Shown here: piece after piece, positions 60,443-64,000 of the stretch
Layout of the letters: every line of letters begins with the position of its first letter
Position numbering within the stretch: the first letter of the stretch is position 1
Assembly (NCBI RefSeq): GCF_023703775.1
Contig: NZ_CP098514.1
Location: 1,736,001 to 1,800,000 of the forward strand
Direction of reading: 5' to 3'
From: Haloplanus sp. GDY1
GTDB taxonomy: Archaea > Halobacteriota > Halobacteria > Halobacteriales > Haloferacaceae
DNA length: 64,000 nucleotides
The notes under the pieces: generated by a model
Told to the model about the DNA's origin: nothing
Databases searched by the model: none
Seen by the model: the letters and a program-made list of their open reading frames with translations, nothing else
Made by a program: the position numbers and the translations under genes

Positions 60443-60748
60443 ATGGATGCGCTCGACATGTACCGCGACGTGCTCGGGTGGGTGGCGACCGTCCTCGCCG
60501 TCACGATGTTCGCACCGATCTTCCTGTATCTGATCACCGGCGCGGCCGTCGGCTTTCTGGTCTCCTGTTCCGGGGGACCGGCGGGGACGATGGTCGTCGG
60601 CGCCTCCGGCGCGGAGAGCCTGGAACTCTCGTGTCCGGCGGTTCGGACGCTCGTGAAGACGGCCGTCGCCGTCGGCGGCGGCGCCGCGGCGACGGTGAGC
60701 GTCGCCGTCGTCGCCGTGGGCGACCTCATCAGGGGGACCTACCGGTGA
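60443..60748 (+). CDS. Small membrane protein of unknown function
   Basis: A protein of 101 residues with two hydrophobic helices (about 10-40 and 70-92) and a short loop that carries two Cys, SCSGG and LSCPAV, possibly a disulfide outside the cell. It is divergent from the Cys-pair micro-protein across an iron-box-like palindrome. Family not recognised. Confidence 0.6.
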   Translation: MDALDMYRDVLGWVATVLAVTMFAPIFLYLITGAAVGFLVSCSGGPAGTMVVGASGAESLELSCPAVRTLVKTAVAVGGGAAATVSVAVVAVGDLIRGTYR

Positions 60749-60760
60749 CCGGCGGGACGT

Positions 60761-60765
60761 TTTTG
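60761..60765 (+). terminator. Short T-tract after the 60443-60748 gene
   Basis: A T5 run in GC-rich DNA 13 bp past the stop codon is a weak candidate for archaeal intrinsic termination. Confidence 0.25.
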
Positions 60766-60803
60766 AGTCAGGCTGCCGTCACGTACGCGCGGGGTGACGG
60801 CAG

Positions 60804-60920
60804 ATGACCCTCGTACCACACGTCCCAGCGGACGAACCGAGACGCGACCGTACGCCACCGGACCTCGACGAGATCGTCGAGCGAATCGTGTACGGCGACT
60901 CGCGGGCGACGGGTGGCTGA
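60804..60920 (+). CDS. Possible 38-residue acidic micro-protein
   Basis: ATG 60804 opens a short frame (MTLVPHVPADEPRRDRTP then PDLDEIVERIVYGDSR) with haloarchaeal-type acidic codons and a plausible amphipathic helix. There is no alternative gene on this stretch. It is too short to be sure, and conservation in related genomes would decide. Confidence 0.3.
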   Translation: MTLVPHVPADEPRRDRTPPDLDEIVERIVYGDSRATGG

Positions 60921-60978
60921 CGGGGCGATCGGTCACCCTCGGCGGCCGTCGCCGTCGGGGTCACCCGTGAGCCACCGG

Positions 60979-60996
60979 GTCACGGGCTCCCGTGAC
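60979..60996. repeat. Strong inverted repeat between two short genes
   Basis: GTCACGGG-CT-CCCGTGAC pairs perfectly over eight bases, with a loop too tight to form fully. Overlapping partial copies (TCACCCGTGA at 60961, CCGGGTCACGGG at 60975) allow alternative foldings. It lies in the 101-bp gap 60921-61021, where no gene is seen. Confidence 0.5.
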
Positions 60997-61021
60997 GACG
61001 TGCCCGCCACACCCGGTGTCG

Positions 61022-61147
61022 CTACGCCGGCGACACCGGATGCACTTCCCAACAGTCGGGACACTCCGCGTAGGGCGGTCGACCGTCCTCGGGAGCGACG
61101 ATCCGCCAGCCCGGAATGCTCGTCCCGCAGTTCGGACACTGTGACAT
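61022..61147 (-). CDS. Very small zinc-ribbon protein
   Basis: A protein of 41 residues starting MSQCPNCGTSIPGWRIVAPE. Two C-x2-C pairs (CPNC at 4-7, CPDC at 29-32) make a complete zinc-ribbon knuckle pair. Haloarchaea have many such one-domain proteins. A TATA-like GATTAACTA on the minus strand near 61203-61211 may drive it. Role unknown. Confidence 0.65.
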   Translation of the reverse strand: MSQCPNCGTSIPGWRIVAPEDGRPPYAECPDCWEVHPVSPA

Positions 61148-61272
61148 GGGGGGAGGGGAGCGTGTGACGGTGTCCCCATCGGCGGATCCGGCCGCTGGGG
61201 GTTAGTTAATCGGTACTTACCGGTCTTCGGGCCGAGCGTGAACCGGCCGTTCCACGGGAATCGTCCCCCGCG

Positions 61273-61716
61273 TCAGAGCAGGACCCCGCCGAGGACGAGC
61301 AATCCGACGGCCGCGACGGCCGCCGCGGTGAGAAACGGCGCCGCCCGCCGGGCGGGGTCGCGGACCTTCCGCTCGTCGAGGCCGTCGATCAGTCGCCCCG
61401 AACCCACCTCGACCAGGCCGGTCAGGACGACCCAGAGCACCACCATCGCGACGACGAGGTATCCCCGGGTCGATCCGAGCAGGGTCTCGGCGGTGTAGCG
61501 CGTTCCGGCGAGGTGGCCGCCGGTCAGAAAGAGCGCCAGCGACGAGACGCGCGACCACGTCCGGAACCGACCGACGAGGGACCGGAGCGGCGTCGCGTCG
61601 AGGTTCCCGTCGCGGGCCTCGGGCACCAGCCCCCTCGCGACGAAGAGCACGCTTCCGGCCCACAGTCCGGCGAACAACAGGTGGATCGCGTTTACCGCCG
61701 TGTCGATGGTCGCCAT
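61273..61716 (-). CDS. CopD-like four-helix membrane protein
   Basis: A protein of 147 residues with four hydrophobic helices (about 8-28, 50-68, 84-106 and 125-145). HLLFAGLWAGSVLFVARGLVPEA and a mid-helix TGGHLAGTRY resemble CopD/DUF2269-type domains that bind heme or copper with His. ATG 61716 gives MATIDTAVNAIHLL. A second CopD partner such as CopC is not nearby. Confidence 0.6.
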   Translation of the reverse strand: MATIDTAVNAIHLLFAGLWAGSVLFVARGLVPEARDGNLDATPLRSLVGRFRTWSRVSSLALFLTGGHLAGTRYTAETLLGSTRGYLVVAMVVLWVVLTGLVEVGSGRLIDGLDERKVRDPARRAAPFLTAAAVAAVGLLVLGGVLL

Positions 61717-61830
61717 GTCCGCCGCTGGGGACGCGGGCGACTTGAATCCGCCGGGACGCTCGCGAGCGACGAGCGCGGAGACCGGGGCGTCGAACCGCCG
61801 GGCGTCGAACCGCCGCCCGGCACCGAACCG

Positions 61831-61843
61831 AAACCGATTAAAC
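61831..61843 (+). promoter_or_regulatory. Promoter of tRNA-Ser
   Basis: AAACCGATTAAAC, a BRE-like purine run followed by a TATA-like ATTAAA, ends 24 bp before the tRNA 5' end, at normal archaeal spacing. Confidence 0.45.
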
Positions 61844-61867
61844 GCCCGCTCCCCCACGTTCGGGTGA

Positions 61868-61952
61868 GCCGAGGTAGCCTAGCCCGGCCAAGGCGGTTGC
61901 TTCGAGAGCAACTGTCCGTCAGGACTCGTGAGTTCAAATCTCACCCTCGGCG
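61868..61952 (+). tRNA. tRNA-Ser (CGA)
   Basis: An 85-nt class II tRNA. The acceptor stem is GCCGAGG/CCTCGGC (61868-61874 with 61945-61951), discriminator G. Anticodon stem GTTGC/GCAAC with loop TTCGAGA gives anticodon CGA. A long variable arm (TGTCCGTCAGGACTCG) is typical of serine tRNA. T arm GTGAG/CTCAC. CCA is not encoded. The 3' 19 nt overlap the end of the osmC gene on the other strand. Confidence 0.94.
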
Positions 61953-62458
61953 CTTTCCTCGAAGGTCCACTCGGTAGCCACGCCCGGCGACGCCACGAGC
62001 GTCCGGTACACCACGCAGTACCGCTCGGTCGCGTCCCGGATCGACGCCGCCGTCTCGGGGTCCAGCTCGCCGGTCAGCGTCACGTCGAGGCGGATGTCCT
62101 GAAAGCCGACCGGCACGTCCGCGACGCCCATCGTGCCCCGGAGGTCCAGGTCGCCCTCGACGGCGACCGACACGTCCGCGTCGACGCCGAAGTTCTCGAT
62201 CACGGCCTGGGCGGTCAACTGCGAGCAGGCCGCGAGCGCCCCGAGCAACAGGTCGCCGGAACACGCCGCGGTCCCGGATCCCCCGGCCCCCTCGTGGAGC
62301 TGTGCCTCGTAGACGGCCTCGCCGACTTCGACGCTACAGCTCGTCGCGTCCGCCGCCTCGTCGCCCGTGGCCGAGAGCGTGATCCGGGCCGCCTCGGGGT
62401 CGTCCTCGTATCGTTCCTTCAGCGGTGCCTGCGTCTCGCGGAGGTCGCCGTCCGTCAT
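61934..62458 (-). CDS. OsmC-family protein
   Basis: A protein of 174 residues. The OsmC/YhfA core contains the resolving-Cys region LLLGALAACSQLTAQAVIENFG (Cys near 78, helix after it) and CVVYRTLVAS near the C-terminus (second Cys near 151), the pair used for thiol peroxidase activity. The N-terminal strand ITLSATGDEAADATSCSVEVG is typical. It probably reduces organic hydroperoxides, or is a ligand-binding relative. Its stop codon lies inside the antisense tRNA-Ser gene. Confidence 0.85.
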   Translation of the reverse strand: MTDGDLRETQAPLKERYEDDPEAARITLSATGDEAADATSCSVEVGEAVYEAQLHEGAGGSGTAACSGDLLLGALAACSQLTAQAVIENFGVDADVSVAVEGDLDLRGTMGVADVPVGFQDIRLDVTLTGELDPETAASIRDATERYCVVYRTLVASPGVATEWTFEESAEGEI

Positions 62459-62534
62459 GCGCTCACGTGGGGCACGGGGAGTAAAAAGGGTCCCGTAGGC
62501 GCGCCGGCGACCGCAGCGTGGACCGCCGAGGGCG

Positions 62535-62572
62535 GTTAATGGCCGATTGACGCCGTCAATGCCCCGATTAAC
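62535..62572 (+). promoter_or_regulatory. Nested inverted repeats before the Tat-signal gene
   Basis: An outer pair, GTTAAT (62535-62540) and ATTAAC (62567-62572), encloses the inner perfect repeat ATTGAC-GCC-GTCAAT (62546-62560). The block ends 31 bp before ATG 62603, where a promoter would be expected, so it may bind a dimer or tetramer regulator. It could also control the divergent osmC gene at 62458. Confidence 0.45.
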
Positions 62573-62602
62573 GAAGTGCCTTCGAGTCGTCGCTGTGGTG
62601 AG

Positions 62603-63364
62603 ATGGACGACGACGGACTCGCGGTGACGCGACGACGGGCGCTGGGCGCCGTCGCCGCCGGCGCCGCGTCGGTCGGCGTGAGCGTCGGCACCGACGCGTT
62701 CCTCGCCGACGACGAATCCTTCGACGGGACCCGGATCGCGGCCGGGGAATTCGACCTCGAAGTCGCGTGGCACGCGGTCGTGGAGTCGGCGACGACCCGC
62801 GTGCGGACGAGCGAGGGGTGGCCGACGCTCCGTTCGGACGCCGCCGCCCCGGTCTGTGACCTCTCGGGGCTGACCCCGGGCGACGGTGGCCGACTCACGC
62901 TCGCCCTGCGGATCGGCGGGGACTCCGGCTACCTCTCCCTGCTGGGCCGGGAGCGAACCGACGCGGAGAACGGCCAATCGGAGCCCGAAACCGGCGCCCT
63001 CCGGGAGTCGATCCCCGCGCACCGCGAGGGCGAACTCGACGAGTTGACGACCGTCCGGGTGTCGTACCTCGACCCCGACGACCCGACCGACCCCGCGGCG
63101 ACGGGGACGACGACGCCCGTCTGGACCGCGTCGCTCGCGTCGCTCGTCGGCCTCGGCGGCCTCGGCGACGGGGTCCCCCTCGACGGCGGCGAGACGGCGA
63201 GCGCGGCCGACCTCCTCGTCGCCGACGCGGCGCGGGGAGCGTACCCCGCCGGCGAGACGCGCTACCTGCGCCTCGACTGGACCGTCCCGACGTGGGTCGG
63301 CGCCGGCGTCGCGAGCGACGGGTTCGCCTGCACGTTCGGCCTGTACGGGGAGGAGCGGCGATGA
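62603..63364 (+). CDS. Tat-signal exported protein of unknown function
   Basis: A protein of 253 residues. The N-terminus AVTRRRALGAVAAGAASVGVSVG is a twin-arginine-type signal. DAFLADDESFDGTRIAAGEFDLEVAWHAVV follows, with features of the SipW/TasA-like camelysin family that often has D-N-x-I-x-A-G-x-[FL]-x-L. A single Cys pair (VCDLSG, ACTFG) may be oxidised. It overlaps the next gene by 4 bp, so the pair is probably one transcript with a shared surface role. Confidence 0.7.
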   Translation: MDDDGLAVTRRRALGAVAAGAASVGVSVGTDAFLADDESFDGTRIAAGEFDLEVAWHAVVESATTRVRTSEGWPTLRSDAAAPVCDLSGLTPGDGGRLTLALRIGGDSGYLSLLGRERTDAENGQSEPETGALRESIPAHREGELDELTTVRVSYLDPDDPTDPAATGTTTPVWTASLASLVGLGGLGDGVPLDGGETASAADLLVADAARGAYPAGETRYLRLDWTVPTWVGAGVASDGFACTFGLYGEERR

Positions 63365-64000
63365 CCGACGACCGCACGCGCCGACGCCAGGAGGCCTTCC
63401 TCCGCCGGAACCGGGCCGCGCGCCACCAGTTGCTCGACGCGCCGGTTCGGGGTCCCCCGTCCGACGCGGCCGGCGACGACGGTCCGGTGACCAACTACGG
63501 CAAGGGGCTGACCCACCGCGAGGACGGGGTGCCGACGGCGGCGGGCTACCGGAGCCTCGTCGAGGCGCTAGCGACCGGAACGGTCGCGGCCTACAACGCC
63601 GTCGACCTGGACGCGTCGCCCGAGGCGCGCCCCCTCGCGGAACCCCACGGCGCCCACGGCTTCGAGGGGATGGGCGCGGACCCCCACCAGGTAGCCCTCG
63701 CCCCACCCCCCTCGTTCGATTCCCCGACCACGGGCGCGGAACTGGTCGAACTCTACTGGCGCGCGCTCTGTCGGGACGTACCCTTCGGCGCGTTCGACGA
63801 CGACGGGACCGTCGCGGCGGCCGTCTCGGAACTGGCCGGGACGGCCGGCTACGCCGGTCCCGGGAGCGACGCCGACCCGCGGACTCGGTCCCCCTCGCCC
63901 CGCGGGGCCTTCCGGGGACTCCTACCCGGCGCGGGAGTCGGCCCCCGCGTCTCGCAGTTCCTCTGGAAGGACGTCCCGCGGGGTGCCGTCCCGCAGAGCG
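63361..64000 (+). CDS. Probable vanadium-dependent haloperoxidase (N-terminal part, cut by the window)
   Basis: The first 213 residues of a protein running past the right edge. NYGKGLTHREDGVPTAAGY, EPHGAHGFEGMGADPHQVAL, AELVELYWRALCRDVPFG and GPRVSQFLWKDVP match the N-terminal helical part of haloperoxidase/PAP2-like proteins in haloarchaea and bacteria. The vanadate-binding residues would lie beyond the edge and cannot be checked. There is no signal peptide, although the 4-bp-overlapping upstream gene has one. ATG 63361 is fixed by that overlap. Confidence 0.7.
   Translation, partial: MTDDRTRRRQEAFLRRNRAARHQLLDAPVRGPPSDAAGDDGPVTNYGKGLTHREDGVPTAAGYRSLVEALATGTVAAYNAVDLDASPEARPLAEPHGAHGFEGMGADPHQVALAPPPSFDSPTTGAELVELYWRALCRDVPFGAFDDDGTVAAAVSELAGTAGYAGPGSDADPRTRSPSPRGAFRGLLPGAGVGPRVSQFLWKDVPRGAVPQS

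Overview
The window is a piece of a haloarchaeal (class Halobacteria) chromosome. The evidence is very high GC, strongly acidic predicted proteins, tight ATGA-type gene overlaps, leaderless promoters, Tat-signal enzymes, an archaeal S6e ribosomal protein and many families known only from haloarchaea. I cannot assign a genus. About 72 protein genes and two tRNA genes (tRNA-Lys TTT and tRNA-Ser CGA) are supported. There is no CRISPR array and no intact insertion sequence. DUF numbers are recalled from memory, not looked up.

Layout. 0.1-4.9 kb: a leftward operon of a pilus-type membrane platform (T2SSF/TadC-like) and five small pilin-like proteins, with no ATPase in view. 5.2-11.5 kb: cobyrinate a,c-diamide synthase, a lipoprotein metalloprotease and a 1187-residue surface beta-helix protein. 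11.6-14.2 kb: a Zn/Cd-type P-type ATPase. 14.4-21.9 kb: housekeeping genes (S6e, a DHH phosphoesterase, three universal stress proteins, dihydroorotase, a lipoate ligase-like protein). 22-26 kb: a PPOX-fold flavoprotein, a protein with an M23-metallopeptidase-like histidine pattern, a ParB-like protein whose stop codon lies in a transposon-type hairpin, tRNA-Lys with duplicated 3' ends, and dUTPase. 26.3-39 kb: two aconitase paralogues in direct orientation that flank a kinase, rimI, a NUDIX hydrolase and a MacB-like exporter with its own secreted partner. 39-50.5 kb: metabolic and transport genes, including a TPP enzyme divergent from a D-2-hydroxyacid dehydrogenase, MATE and MFS transporters, TenA and a membrane sulfite-oxidase-family protein.

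50.5-60 kb is the most distinctive region: an eight-gene leftward operon for a Tat-exported type II DMSO-reductase-family molybdoenzyme. In transcription order it encodes the catalytic subunit, a NarH-like Fe-S subunit, a TorD chaperone, an ethylbenzene-dehydrogenase-gamma-like subunit with a C-terminal membrane anchor, a HEAT-repeat protein, an acidic unknown, an Mrp ATPase fused to DUF2249, and a minimal sulfite-oxidase-type domain. The Fe-S subunit has Pro where NarH has a cluster-binding Cys. The substrate cannot be read from the sequence.

60-64 kb holds tiny zinc-finger proteins, an iron-box-like palindrome, tRNA-Ser overlapping an OsmC gene, and a Tat-signal protein followed by the start of a probable vanadium haloperoxidase that runs off the window. 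Several promoters carry clean inverted repeats, which are listed as operator candidates.
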